Shown here piece after piece: positions 43,214 through 51,763 of a DNA stretch of 64,000 bases; positions within the stretch are counted from its first letter, which is position 1; every line of letters starts with the position of its first letter. Origin of the DNA: JALZAI01 sp038207565 (GTDB lineage Bacteria > Actinomycetota > Actinomycetes > Mycobacteriales > Jatrophihabitantaceae); contig JBBQZQ010000015.1 of the NCBI GenBank assembly GCA_038207565.1, positions 1 through 64,000 on the forward strand, written 5' to 3'. The notes under the pieces were generated by a model. The model did not search any database. It was given only the letters and a program-made list of their open reading frames with translations, and had not been told where the DNA came from. The translations under genes and the position numbers were made by a program.

Positions 43214-44968
43214 TCACGCGCTGACCCGAGCCGGGCGGGAGAGCATCGGCAGTGACCGACGTGGCGCGAACGGCGTCGCCGCCCGACGCGCGGCATCGGC
43301 GGCGAGCCAGGAGACCATGCCGCCCGCACCATAGGCAGGCATGACCCAGGGGCTGCTGGCGTGCACCAATCGGGTGCCGGGTTCCTCCAGCCAGCGCAGG
43401 ATGCACTCGCTCTCCTCCGCGAGCACCGGCAGCTCGGTGCCGACGACCTCGGCGGTGGCGAGCAACGCCTCGATGACCGCGTGGGGCGCAATCCCGCGGC
43501 GCGCCACTCCTGCCGCTGCCAGCCGCCCGCACCGGACGACCGAGATCTCCCAGCCGCCCTCGCCGTCCGGCCGCGCCGCCACGAGGTCGGCGATCGCGGA
43601 CAGCGAGCGCAGCCGCTGCATCCGGGCGCACGCGCGGACGACGGTGGCGATGCGGTCGCGGACCACCGCGGCCTGCTCGAAGCGCTGCGCCTGCGACAGG
43701 TCAGCGAGCTTGTGGGTGAGCGGGTCGATGAGCGGGCGAACATCGCCCGCCCAGGCGGCAGCGACCAGCTCGACCAGCGCGCGGTAGTGCTCGGGGCTCG
43801 ACCCGCCCTCACACGGCGCCGAACAGCGGCCGATGCCCGCCAGCGCGCACGCCGCTCGTACGGCCCGCCGCAGCGAAAGGCGGTCGCTGCATTGGCGCAG
43901 GGGCACCGCGTCATGGATCGCGTCCCGCACCGCCTCGGCCTGTCGTTGCGAGCGCAGTGGGCCGAGGTAGGACGACCCGTCCTCGCGCAGCGCGCGCACC
44001 ACCGACAGCCGGGGATATGCCTCGGTCGTGAGCTTGAGCCAGACCGCGCGCTCGGGGTACTTCGAGCGCCGGTTGTAGCGCGGCTTGTAGGCGTCGATCA
44101 GGCGCAGCTCACGCACCTGCGCCTCGAGTGAGTGGGCGCACGGTATCGGGTCGACGCGATCGGCGAGCCCGACCATCTCACCCATCCGGGTACGCGGCTC
44201 GCTGGCGACGAAATACTGCCGTACTCGCGAGCGCAGGTTCCGGCTGGTGCCGACGTAGAGGGCGACGCCCTGCTCGTCGCGGAACACGTACACGCCAGGG
44301 CCGGAGGGCAGCGCGTCGGCGAGATGGCGTTTGCGGCGCACGGCGGGCGGCACCTGCGCGGTGAACGAGCGCAGTTCGGGTAACGACTGCACCCCGATGT
44401 TGCCGAGCCGGGCGATCAGGCCGTGCAGCACGTCGACCGTGGCCCGGGCATCGGCGAGGGCTCGGTGGTTCGGTGTGGTCGCGGTGCGGAAGAACTGCGC
44501 CAGCGAGGCCAGCTTGCAGTTGGGGACCTCGTCGCGGGTCAGCACGCGGCGGGCCAGCACCGCGGTGTCGACCACCGCGAAGGCCGGCCACGGGATCTGC
44601 AGTTCGGTAGCAGCCGCGCGCAGGAATCCGACGTCGAAGGGCGCGTTGTGCGCTACGAGCACGCTGCCGCGGGCGAATTCCAGGAACGCCGGCAGCGCGG
44701 CGGCGATCGACGGCGCAGTGGACACCATCGCGTCGGTGATGCCGGTCAGCACGCTCACGAACGGCGTGATCGGTTGACCGGGACGCACGAGCGTCTGGAA
44801 CTCGCCCAGCACCGCACCGCCGCAGACCTGCACCGCGCCGATCTCGGTGATCCCGTCGGACGCCGCGGACCCACCCGTGGTCTCGAGGTCGACCACCGTG
44901 AACGTCGTCGCCCGCAGCGGCTCGTCCAGCTCGTCGAAGCTGGACTGCACGAAGGCGGGTGTCGACAT
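43214..44968 (-). CDS. DEDD exonuclease with GIY-YIG and UvrC-like domains
   Basis: A 584-residue nuclease. Residues about 20-190 are a DnaQ-like 3'-5' exonuclease: Exo I VVDLETTGG, Exo II LVAHNAPFDVGFL, Exo III HRALADARATVDVL. A GIY-YIG domain follows (GPGVYVFRDEQGVALYVGTSRNLRSRVRQY). The rest resembles the UvrC/Cho C-terminal part (RFEQAAVVRDRIATVV). The pairing suggests DNA repair or editing, with incision and trimming in one chain. It is the mycobacterial Rv2191-like architecture and also sits near trpD. I start at ATG 44968; earlier in-frame codons are antisense of the next gene. Confidence 0.92.
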   Translation of the reverse strand: MSTPAFVQSSFDELDEPLRATTFTVVDLETTGGSAASDGITEIGAVQVCGGAVLGEFQTLVRPGQPITPFVSVLTGITDAMVSTAPSIAAALPAFLEFARGSVLVAHNAPFDVGFLRAAATELQIPWPAFAVVDTAVLARRVLTRDEVPNCKLASLAQFFRTATTPNHRALADARATVDVLHGLIARLGNIGVQSLPELRSFTAQVPPAVRRKRHLADALPSGPGVYVFRDEQGVALYVGTSRNLRSRVRQYFVASEPRTRMGEMVGLADRVDPIPCAHSLEAQVRELRLIDAYKPRYNRRSKYPERAVWLKLTTEAYPRLSVVRALREDGSSYLGPLRSQRQAEAVRDAIHDAVPLRQCSDRLSLRRAVRAACALAGIGRCSAPCEGGSSPEHYRALVELVAAAWAGDVRPLIDPLTHKLADLSQAQRFEQAAVVRDRIATVVRACARMQRLRSLSAIADLVAARPDGEGGWEISVVRCGRLAAAGVARRGIAPHAVIEALLATAEVVGTELPVLAEESECILRWLEEPGTRLVHASSPWVMPAYGAGGMVSWLAADAARRAATPFAPRRSLPMLSRPARVSA

Positions 44969-45041
44969 GGCGCTGACGGTAAGGCGGGGGTCCGACGAAA
45001 ACGCGGACGACGCGCGGACGGGTCCCCGTACCCTGGCGGGC

Positions 45042-46400
45042 ATGAGCGCAGCGGACGCGCCGGGCGCGGCGGACGCGCCGGACCCCGACCCGCCGGGCGC
45101 AGCGGCCGGCGTGGTGCTCGCGGAGCCGGTCCGGCAGCGGCTGCTCCAGCTCGCCGCCGAGGTCCTGGGGCGACTGCAGCCCGATGAGGTGCCGGCGTCG
45201 CTGCGGGTGGTCGCGCGGTTCACCCCGGCCCGGCGCGCGCGGCGGGGCTCGGTGGCGCTCGCCGCTGCTCTCGATGCCGACGACGGCTTCCGCAACCGGG
45301 TCGCCGAGGTCGTCGCCGAGGCCGCTGCACAACTCGTCGACGCACTGCACGCGGGCACTTCCACCGCAGCCTCGGATCCCGTTGACACGGCCGTGGTGGC
45401 GTATCTGGTCCGTCCGCAGGGGTGGCGCGAGGTGGTCGCAGACGCCTCCGCGCGCTGGACCGCCGAGCGAGCCGGCCGGGAGGCCGGCGCCGGCGCGGAG
45501 GAGTTGGCGCGAGTGCGCGATGAGGTCGCCGACCTGCGCGCGCGCGCCCGGGGAGAGGCTGCGAGGGTCCGCGCGGCGCTCGACACGGCCGGTGCCGAGA
45601 TCCACGCCGAAGCTGAACAGCTGCGTCGCACACTTCGCCTACGTACGGGCGAGCTGCGAGCGGCGGAACGCGCGCGCGACGAGGCGTCGGCGCGGGTGGC
45701 TGCCGTCGAGAGGCGGGCGGCCGACGCACAGGCATCCCACGACGACGGCATCAAGGCGGTGCAGGCACGGGTCAAGGAACTCGAACGCGGGGTCGAGGGC
45801 ACGCGGCGCGCTACGCGACTCGCGCGCGACCTGGACGACGCCCGCGTGCGACTGCTGCTGGACACGATGACCGGCGCAGCGGCCGGGTTGCGACGCGAGT
45901 TGGCGTTACCTGCGGGAACCCTTCGTCCCGCCGACGCGCTCGCCCTTGTGCAGGGGACGGCCGGACAGGCGGGGGATGCGAACCGCACCGCCGTCGACGT
46001 GGCCGCCCTCGACCGGCTGCTGGAACTGCCGCAGGTGCACGTCGTCGTGGACGGTTACAACGTCACCAAGACCGGCTATCCGGACCTTCCGCTGGTCGGT
46101 CAGCGTAATCGCCTCGTCACCGCTCTGGCGGCTCTGCAGGCGCGCACGGGCGTCGAGATCACCGTCGCCTTCGACGGTTCGGCCCGCCCCCCGAGTCAGC
46201 CCCGTGCGCCGCGCGGGGTTCGGGTGCTCTTCAGCGCCGAGGACGAACTGGCCGATGACCTCATCAGGCGGCTCGTGGCAGCGGAACCGCAAGGGCGCGC
46301 CGTCGTGGTCGTCACAACGGATGCAGCGATCGTGTCGGACGTGCTCGTAGCGGGAGCCTGGACCGTCCCGTCCGTGGTGCTCGTCGCCAGGCTCGCGTGA
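45042..46400 (+). CDS. NYN domain (PIN-like) putative RNase with coiled coil
   Basis: A 452-residue protein. The N-terminal third is Ala/Pro-rich with QLAAEVLGRLQPDEVPASLRVVARF. A coiled coil spans about residues 150-290 (AEELARVRDEVADLRARARGEAARVRAAL). The C-terminal NYN domain has VVVDGYNVTKTGYP with the metal Asp, LQARTGVEITVAFDGS, and DDLIRRLVAAEPQGRAVVVVTTD with later acidic residues. YacP/Rae1-type NYN proteins cut RNA, so a ribosome- or RNA-related nuclease is likely. ATG 45042 is chosen. It diverges from the DEDD nuclease by 73 bases. Confidence 0.88.
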   Translation: MSAADAPGAADAPDPDPPGAAAGVVLAEPVRQRLLQLAAEVLGRLQPDEVPASLRVVARFTPARRARRGSVALAAALDADDGFRNRVAEVVAEAAAQLVDALHAGTSTAASDPVDTAVVAYLVRPQGWREVVADASARWTAERAGREAGAGAEELARVRDEVADLRARARGEAARVRAALDTAGAEIHAEAEQLRRTLRLRTGELRAAERARDEASARVAAVERRAADAQASHDDGIKAVQARVKELERGVEGTRRATRLARDLDDARVRLLLDTMTGAAAGLRRELALPAGTLRPADALALVQGTAGQAGDANRTAVDVAALDRLLELPQVHVVVDGYNVTKTGYPDLPLVGQRNRLVTALAALQARTGVEITVAFDGSARPPSQPRAPRGVRVLFSAEDELADDLIRRLVAAEPQGRAVVVVTTDAAIVSDVLVAGAWTVPSVVLVARLA

Positions 46401-46487
46401 GCGTCGGCAACTGCCTGCGAGCCGAAATTGTCAGAGCCCCTGCCTAGCGTCGCCGGCATCGGACATTCGTTCCCGCTGGAGGCCGAC

Positions 46488-46697
46488 GTGCTCATCGACT
46501 GCAACACTTGTGCTGTTCGTGGACTGGCGTGCCACGACTGCGTCATCGGTGTGTTCCTCGACACGCCGATACCGCCGCTCGACCTCGATCTCGACGAGCG
46601 GGAGGCCATCGACAGCCTGGTCGCCGCCGGTCTCGTACCCCCTTTTCGCCTGGTCGCGCTGCCCTCACCCGAAAGTGCAGAGCGGGGCATTGCATAG
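46488..46697 (+). CDS. Small conserved protein with paired CxxC motifs
   Basis: A 69-residue protein beginning MLIDCNTCAVRGLACHDCVIGVFLD. Two CxxC pairs ten residues apart look like a zinc ribbon or redox site. The rest is acidic (LDLDLDEREAIDSLVAAGLVPPF) and ends SPESAERGIA. I chose GTG 46488 because GGAGG lies exactly five bases upstream; an in-frame TTG at 46428 is less likely. Similar small proteins occur next to the NlpC/P60 gene in other actinobacteria, as I recall. Function unknown. Confidence 0.75.
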   Translation: MLIDCNTCAVRGLACHDCVIGVFLDTPIPPLDLDLDEREAIDSLVAAGLVPPFRLVALPSPESAERGIA

Positions 46698-46854
46698 CAG
46701 AACAGGGCGTTGCGTCGGCGAATGTCAAGTCCGTACGCCACATTCGGCCGGGGCGCATTGCGCCGCGGCGACCCGGCGTCGTAACCTTCCCGAGACCTTC
46801 TGGTTCCAGTGCGTCCACCCGGGCCGCCATCAGATCGTCGCCGCCTAATCGCTC

Positions 46855-47024
46855 ACGCGAGTCGGGGAAAAGCAACCAGGTTTCCCATCGCTGCGAGCCG
46901 AGGACCCATTGAGATCTGGGGTGAATCGGCGTGCGCGTCTGTCGCTTTTGAGCGCCAGCGCCTCGCCCTAGGGCTACTTCCGGCCCGAACCCGACAGCTA
47001 ACTCGGTAGGCGGACGAAGGAAGA
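46855..47024 (+). promoter_or_regulatory. c-di-AMP riboswitch (ydaO type)
   Basis: The gap 46698-47038 (341 bases) holds no gene. Its second half carries the ydaO-family core: GAGCCGAGGACCCATTGAG, then TGGGGTGAATCGGC, a variable hairpin, CTACTTCCGGCCCGAACCCG, ACAGCTAACTCGGTAGGCGG and the closing GAAGGAAG. These segments and spacings match actinobacterial ydaO leaders before cell-wall hydrolase genes such as rpfA and NlpC/P60. It should repress the downstream gene when c-di-AMP is high. The first half (46698-46850) must contain the promoter, which I cannot place. Confidence 0.88.
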
Positions 47025-47038
47025 GGAGTTCCGCCTCC

Positions 47039-48133
47039 GTGGCGAACCGTCTGTCTCAGCACGTCCAGCTCGCCGTTCTCGTCGTCGCTGCCGCTCTCGG
47101 TGCCACGCTCGTGCTACCCGCCGGAGCCGGCGCGGTACCGCGCCAGGATCCGAGCGCAAAGCCGACCATCGCGCAGGTCCAGAACCGGCTGAGCGACCTG
47201 GCGGAGAAGAACTCGCAGCTCATCGATCGCTATGACGTGGCGCAGGTCGCAGTCCAGACCCACCAGGATCAGGCGGATCGGGCCGAGCGGGAGGCCAAGG
47301 CTGCGGCCCGCCACCTCGAGCAGGCCCACACCAAGCTCAGCGCCGGGGCTGCCGCGATGTACGAGGGCGGTTCCTTCAGCGCCACCGGCGCACTGCTGAC
47401 CAGTGACAGCGGCTCCAGCTACCTCGACCAGCTCGACACGCTGTCGATGCTCTCGTCGCACAACTCGCAGATGGTCACCGATGTCAGCGTGGCCAAAAGC
47501 CTCGCCAAGGACGCCAGGGTCCGGGCCGACGACCTGCTGTCGTCGGCCAAGCAGAGGCGCGACAAGCTCGTCGAACAGCGGGCGCAGGTGCAGAAGCAGA
47601 TCGACAACTACAAGGTGGAGCTCGCCAAGCTCACTGCTGCCCAGCGTGCCGCCTACCTCGCCCGGCAGAGCCCCGAGGTGCCGAAGGCGCAGGTGGCTGC
47701 GGTCGCGAAGAGCCTGCACACGAGCAGCGACTCCAGCGGCAGTACGGCCTCGAGCACTATGCGCGGCTCGGGTGGTTCCTCGGCCGGGCAGCAGGCGGTC
47801 GAGTTTGCGCTCGCGCAGGTCGGTAAGCCTTATGTGTGGGGTGCAGCCGGCCCCAGCTCCTACGACTGCTCCGGACTGACCTCATCGGCGTGGGCGGCGG
47901 CGGGCGTCAGCCTCCCGCACTCTTCGCTGCAGCAGTTCGGCTATGGCAGCCACGTCTCGTTCGACCAGATGGTTCCCGGTGATCTGATGTTCTTCTACTC
48001 ACCGATCGGTCACGTCTCGATCTACATCGGCAGCGGGTTGATGGTGTCCGCCCCCCAAACAGGTGAGAACGTGAAGGTCATCCCGGCCGACTCGTACAAC
48101 GGCGATTTCGTCGGCGCCACTCACCTCGGCTGA
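47039..48133 (+). CDS. Secreted NlpC/P60 peptidoglycan endopeptidase with coiled coil
   Basis: A 364-residue exported hydrolase. A signal peptide ends near AGAGAVP (residue 33). A long coiled coil (about 45-205; IAQVQNRLSDLAEKNSQLIDRYD, RRDKLVEQRAQVQKQIDNYKVELAKL) precedes a Ser/Gly linker. The catalytic domain has YDCSGLTSSAW (Cys nucleophile), IGHVSIYIG (His) and the third polar residue near SAPQTG. This is the RipA/Rv2190c-type layout, in which the coiled coil regulates septal peptidoglycan cutting. GTG 47039 is chosen, with GAGGAG upstream. It is controlled by the preceding c-di-AMP riboswitch. Confidence 0.93.
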   Translation: MANRLSQHVQLAVLVVAAALGATLVLPAGAGAVPRQDPSAKPTIAQVQNRLSDLAEKNSQLIDRYDVAQVAVQTHQDQADRAEREAKAAARHLEQAHTKLSAGAAAMYEGGSFSATGALLTSDSGSSYLDQLDTLSMLSSHNSQMVTDVSVAKSLAKDARVRADDLLSSAKQRRDKLVEQRAQVQKQIDNYKVELAKLTAAQRAAYLARQSPEVPKAQVAAVAKSLHTSSDSSGSTASSTMRGSGGSSAGQQAVEFALAQVGKPYVWGAAGPSSYDCSGLTSSAWAAAGVSLPHSSLQQFGYGSHVSFDQMVPGDLMFFYSPIGHVSIYIGSGLMVSAPQTGENVKVIPADSYNGDFVGATHLG

Positions 48134-48140
48134 CCACTGA

Positions 48141-48174
48141 GATGCGCGCCGCGTCCCCCCGCGCGGCGCGCATC
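48141..48174 (+). terminator. Hairpin terminator after the NlpC/P60 gene
   Basis: GATGCGCGCCGCG (48141-48153) pairs perfectly with CGCGGCGCGCATC (48162-48174) around an 8-base loop, 7 bases past the stop codon. No T-run follows. Confidence 0.65.
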
Positions 48175-48203
48175 GCCGATGACGGTAGCGCAAGATCAGC
48201 GTC

Positions 48204-49322
48204 GTGAGCACGCTCGTTGTCACCAACGACTTCCCGCCCCGGCAGGGTGGCATCCAGTCCTACGTGCATGAGTTGGTCCGGCGTCAACCGGCCGGTTCCA
48301 TTGCGGTGTACGCCTCCGGCCATGCCGGCTCCGCGGAGTTCGATGCTGCGCAGCCCTTCCCCGTGGTGCGGCATCCGACCGGGCTGCTTTTGCCCACTCC
48401 GGCAGCGAGGACGCGCATCAGCGCCGTGCTGCGCGAGCGGCAGGCGAGCACGGTCTGGTTCGGGGCATCTGCCCCGCTCGGACTCCTCGCGCCGGCGCTG
48501 CGTGCGGCCGGGGCTCAGCGGGTGGTTGCCAGCTCGCACGGGCACGAGGCCGGCTGGGCGATGCTCCCCGGGGCCAGGCAGGCGTTGGGTCGCATCGGTG
48601 CGGCGTGTGATGTGATCACCTATATCAGCGACTACACCCGCCGCCGGTTGGGCGGATCGTTCGGCGCGCGTGCGGACCTGCGCCAGCTCACACCCGGCGT
48701 CGACGTCGAGACATTCCATCCGGGACTCGACGGCTCGGCCGTACGGGCGAGATACGGCCTCGCCGATCGCCCGGTAGTCGTCTGCGTCTCGCGCCTGGTC
48801 AAGCGCAAGGGCCAGGATCTGCTAATCGAGTCGCTGCCGGCGCTTCGCCGCCACGTACCCGGCGCCGCGCTGCTGCTGGTCGGGACCGGGCCGTACGAGG
48901 CAGACCTGCGTCGCCGCGCGGAGAGCGTTGGGCTGGCCGAACACGTGGTGTTCACCGGTGGCGTGCCCTATCGGCTGCTGCCAGAGCATTTCGCGGCCGG
49001 TGACGTGTTCGCCATGCCCTGCCGCACCCGGCGACGCGGACTCGACGTCGAAGGGCTGGGCATCGTCTACCTCGAGGCGTCGGCAGTCGGGTTGCCGGTG
49101 GTGGCCGGGGACTCGGGCGGCGCGCCCGAGGCGGTTCGAGAGGGCGAGACCGGGTTCGTCGTCGGCGGGCGTGACCTCGAGCTGCTGACGAGTCGGCTGA
49201 CCACGCTGCTGCAGGACGCGCAACTGCGCCGCGAGATGGGCGCTGCGGGACGCGCCTGGGTGGAGCAGCGATGGCGCTGGGACACGATCGCCGAGACGCT
49301 GCGCGGACTGCTCGCCGGATAG
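48204..49322 (+). CDS. pimB: GT4 mannosyltransferase (PimB-like)
   Basis: A 372-residue GT-B glycosyltransferase of family GT4. The N-domain begins STLVVTNDFPPRQGGIQSYVHELV, the hallmark of PimB/PimC proteins. The C-domain has VVCVSRLVKRKGQDLLIES, LLVGTGPYEADLRR and the EGLGIVYLEASAVGLPVV donor motif (E-x7-E). In mycobacteria PimB' adds the second mannose to phosphatidylinositol mannoside from GDP-mannose, on the cytoplasmic membrane face. Other acceptors are possible. The order hydrolase-PimB-FadD15 is conserved. The TAG at 49320-49322 lies inside the terminal palindrome. Confidence 0.85.
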   Translation: MSTLVVTNDFPPRQGGIQSYVHELVRRQPAGSIAVYASGHAGSAEFDAAQPFPVVRHPTGLLLPTPAARTRISAVLRERQASTVWFGASAPLGLLAPALRAAGAQRVVASSHGHEAGWAMLPGARQALGRIGAACDVITYISDYTRRRLGGSFGARADLRQLTPGVDVETFHPGLDGSAVRARYGLADRPVVVCVSRLVKRKGQDLLIESLPALRRHVPGAALLLVGTGPYEADLRRRAESVGLAEHVVFTGGVPYRLLPEHFAAGDVFAMPCRTRRRGLDVEGLGIVYLEASAVGLPVVAGDSGGAPEAVREGETGFVVGGRDLELLTSRLTTLLQDAQLRREMGAAGRAWVEQRWRWDTIAETLRGLLAG

Positions 49323-49365
49323 TGGTTCTTTTCCCGGCCGGAGGCCGGGAAAAGAACCACTATCC
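49317..49365. terminator. Perfect 23-bp palindromic terminator containing both stop codons
   Basis: GGATAGTGGTTCTTTTCCCGGCC (49317-49339; key parts GTGGTTCTTTT and CCCGGCC) pairs with 49343-49365 around a GGA loop, with no mismatch. The TAG of pimB and the TAG of fadD15 are the symmetrical TAG triplets in the two arms. Runs of four T at 49329-49332 on each strand help termination in both directions. The GTGGTTCT arm is also in 30205-30255. Confidence 0.88.
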
Positions 49366-51153
49366 GCTGTAGATGCGGGTGATGCGTTCGGCCTGCTCCG
49401 TGTGCACCACGTTGCGCTTGAGTTTGAGCGACGGGGTGAGCTGGCCGCCGTCCTCGGTCCAGTCGCGCGGCAGGACGACGAACTTGCGGATCGATTCGGC
49501 CCTGCTGACCGCCTTGTTCGCGTCGTCGATCGCCTTCTGGATCTCCGCCCGCAGCGCCTCGTCGTCGACCACGTCCGCGATCGAGGTGTCGGCCCGGCGG
49601 CCCTGCTGCTCGAGCCAGGCGGAGAACGAGTCGGGGTCGATGGTGATCAACGCCGCGATGAAGGGCTCGCCGTCGCCGACGACCAGGCACTGGCTCACCA
49701 GCCAGTGCGCGCGCACGCGGTCTTCGAGTACTGCGGGTGCGACGTTCTTGCCGGCCGCGGTCACGATGAGTTCCTTCTTCCGGCCGGTGATGCGGACGAA
49801 GCCGTCCTCGTCGATGGCGCCGAGATCGCCGGTATGGAACCAGCCGTCCGGCTCGAGCGCCTCGCGGGTCGCCTCCTCGTTGCGCCAGTAGCCGGCGAAA
49901 ACCAGGGGCGACCGGCACAACAGCTCCCCGTCGTCGGCGATCCGAACGGTCACACCGCCCACCGGACGGCCAACCGTCCCGACCCTCAGCACACCTGGCC
50001 GGTTGATGCAGATGCCGGCCGTGGTCTCGGTCAGGCCGTAACCCTCGTAAATGGTGACGCCGACGCCGCGGAAGAAGTGGCCCAGCCGGTTGCCGAGCGG
50101 GGCCCCCCCAGACACCGCGGCGATGCAGTTGCCCCCCAGCGCCGCGCGCAGCTTGCCGTACACCAGCTTGTCGAACACCCGGTGCTGCAGGGTGAGCAGC
50201 AACCCGGCGTTGCCGCGCTCGGTCGTCTCGGAGTACTTGATCGACACTCGTTCGGCCGCGTCGAAGATCCTGCCCTTGCCGCTGCCGTGCGCCTTCTGCT
50301 TCGCGCTGTTGTAGACCTTCTCGAACACGCGCGGAACGGCCAGGACGAAGGTGGGCCGGAAGCTGGCCAGATCGTCGAGCAGGTTCGCGACGTCGGCGGT
50401 GTGGCCGAGGGTGCACCCGACGTAGAGAGCACCGATCTCGATGACGCGCCCGAACACGTGCGCGATCGGCAGGAACAGCAGGGTCGAGGTCTGCTCGTTG
50501 AAGAACTGCTCGAGCGACTCGGCGAGCTCGGTGCATTCGGTCACGAAGCACCGGTGCAGCAGCTGGCAGCCCTTGGGCCGGCCGGTGGTGCCTGAGGTGT
50601 AGATGATCGACGCGGGGTCATCGAGGGTGACCGCAGCGCGGCGCTTGGTGACCTCGTCGTCAACGACGTGCGCTCCGTCGGCGACGAGGGTGTCGAGCAC
50701 ATGTGTCTCGAACTGCCATACGTGTTCGAGATCGGGCGCCTCCGCGCGCACCGACTCGACTGTCGCAGCATGCTCGGTGGTCTCGACGAAAATCGCCTTT
50801 GCGCCCGAGTCGGAGAGAATCCACGCGACCTGCTCGGCGCTGGACGTCTCGTAGATGGGGACGACCACGGCGCCGACCGTGAAGCCGGCAAAATCTGCGA
50901 GCGTCCACTCGTAGCGCGTCTTGCTCATGACGGCGACCCGGTCGCCGGCGCCGATGCCCGCGGCGATCAGGCCCTTGGCGACGGCGGTGACCTCGTCGGC
51001 GAACCGCCGAGCGGTGATGTCGGCCCACGCGTCGCCCTCGCGACGGCGCAGGGCGATGTGATCAGGACGCGTGCTCGCGTTGTCGAACACGAGGTCGGCC
51101 ACGTTGGTGATGCTCAACGTGGTGACGTTGCTGGCGACGTGTAGCTCGCGCAC
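49360..51153 (-). CDS. fadD15: Long-chain fatty acid-CoA ligase (FadD15-like)
   Basis: Activates fatty acids to acyl-CoA using ATP. The 597-residue ANL enzyme has the P-loop-like YTSGTTGRPKG, SGGAPLGNRLGHFF, YEGYGLTETTAG (adenylation motif), WFHTGDLGAIDEDGFVRITGRKKELI and the catalytic lysine near SLKLKRNVVH. It is closest in layout to long-chain FadD15 (Rv2187), also next to pimB. I start at GTG 51153, with GAGGACGAGG just upstream; the longer frame runs into promoter repeats. It diverges from 51337. Confidence 0.93.
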   Translation of the reverse strand: MRELHVASNVTTLSITNVADLVFDNASTRPDHIALRRREGDAWADITARRFADEVTAVAKGLIAAGIGAGDRVAVMSKTRYEWTLADFAGFTVGAVVVPIYETSSAEQVAWILSDSGAKAIFVETTEHAATVESVRAEAPDLEHVWQFETHVLDTLVADGAHVVDDEVTKRRAAVTLDDPASIIYTSGTTGRPKGCQLLHRCFVTECTELAESLEQFFNEQTSTLLFLPIAHVFGRVIEIGALYVGCTLGHTADVANLLDDLASFRPTFVLAVPRVFEKVYNSAKQKAHGSGKGRIFDAAERVSIKYSETTERGNAGLLLTLQHRVFDKLVYGKLRAALGGNCIAAVSGGAPLGNRLGHFFRGVGVTIYEGYGLTETTAGICINRPGVLRVGTVGRPVGGVTVRIADDGELLCRSPLVFAGYWRNEEATREALEPDGWFHTGDLGAIDEDGFVRITGRKKELIVTAAGKNVAPAVLEDRVRAHWLVSQCLVVGDGEPFIAALITIDPDSFSAWLEQQGRRADTSIADVVDDEALRAEIQKAIDDANKAVSRAESIRKFVVLPRDWTEDGGQLTPSLKLKRNVVHTEQAERITRIYSG

Positions 51154-51218
51154 TCGGCCTCGTCCTCTCCAGACGCTCGGCCCGCGCCGGGCCATACCAC
51201 GAACGTAACCGGTCGGCA

Positions 51219-51279
51219 CAGGTGACGCGAGCAGGGCGCAGGTGACGCGAGCAGGGCGCAGGTGGCGCGAGCAGGGGCA
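51219..51279. repeat. Three tandem 20-bp repeats in a divergent promoter region
   Basis: The unit CAGGTGACGCGAGCAGGGCG occurs at 51219-51238 and 51239-51258. A third copy (CAGGTGGCGCGAGCAGGGGCA) with changes and one added base covers 51259-51279, then a partial CAGGTG. It lies between the fadD15 start and the gene at 51337. Confidence 0.9.
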
Positions 51280-51336
51280 CAGGTGCGCGGTGCGGCCGTG
51301 CGATCCTGGCGAAGGGGGCGAGCCGGGGGGAGCTGG

Positions 51337-51753
51337 ATGGGCCGGGTACCCGAGATCGATGTCGTGGACATGACCTGGATCGGTGCAGAGCGGGCCGCGG
51401 TGGCTGCGTGGTTGGCCCAGCCGGCCCAGTGGCCCCACTGGTGGCCCGACCTCGAGCTCGTGGTCACGGAGTGGCGGGGCGCGCTGGGCCTGCGCTGGGA
51501 CGTGCCCTCCGCGCGGCGTGGCCGGGCCGCGGGGTCGATGGAGATCTACCTGCATCCGGCCGACGACGGGGTGGTGGCCTATTACCTGCTGCGGTTGGAC
51601 GGGACGCGGCGTGCGTTGCCGGCGTGGCAGCGCGCGCGGTGGATCCGCGCGTACCGGGCCCGGGCCAAACGGGTGTTCTGGGCGATCGGCGACCGTGTCG
51701 ATCCCGGCCGTGTCGCGCGGGTGGCCGCACCGTCGCCCGACCCCCGCCGGTAG
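51337..51753 (+). CDS. Conserved hypothetical protein, possible SRPBCC fold
   Basis: A 138-residue protein rich in Trp (AQWPHWWPDLELVVTEWRGALGLRWD, MEIYLHPADDGVVAYYLLRLDG). The strand-helix pattern resembles the START/SRPBCC fold of its neighbour at 51764, but without clear ligand residues. ATG 51337 has GGGGGAG six bases upstream. The position corresponds to mycobacterial Rv2186c in the conserved FadD15 neighbourhood. Eleven bases separate it from the next gene, so they are likely an operon. Confidence 0.7.
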   Translation: MGRVPEIDVVDMTWIGAERAAVAAWLAQPAQWPHWWPDLELVVTEWRGALGLRWDVPSARRGRAAGSMEIYLHPADDGVVAYYLLRLDGTRRALPAWQRARWIRAYRARAKRVFWAIGDRVDPGRVARVAAPSPDPRR

Positions 51754-51763
51754 CCTCGCCTGC

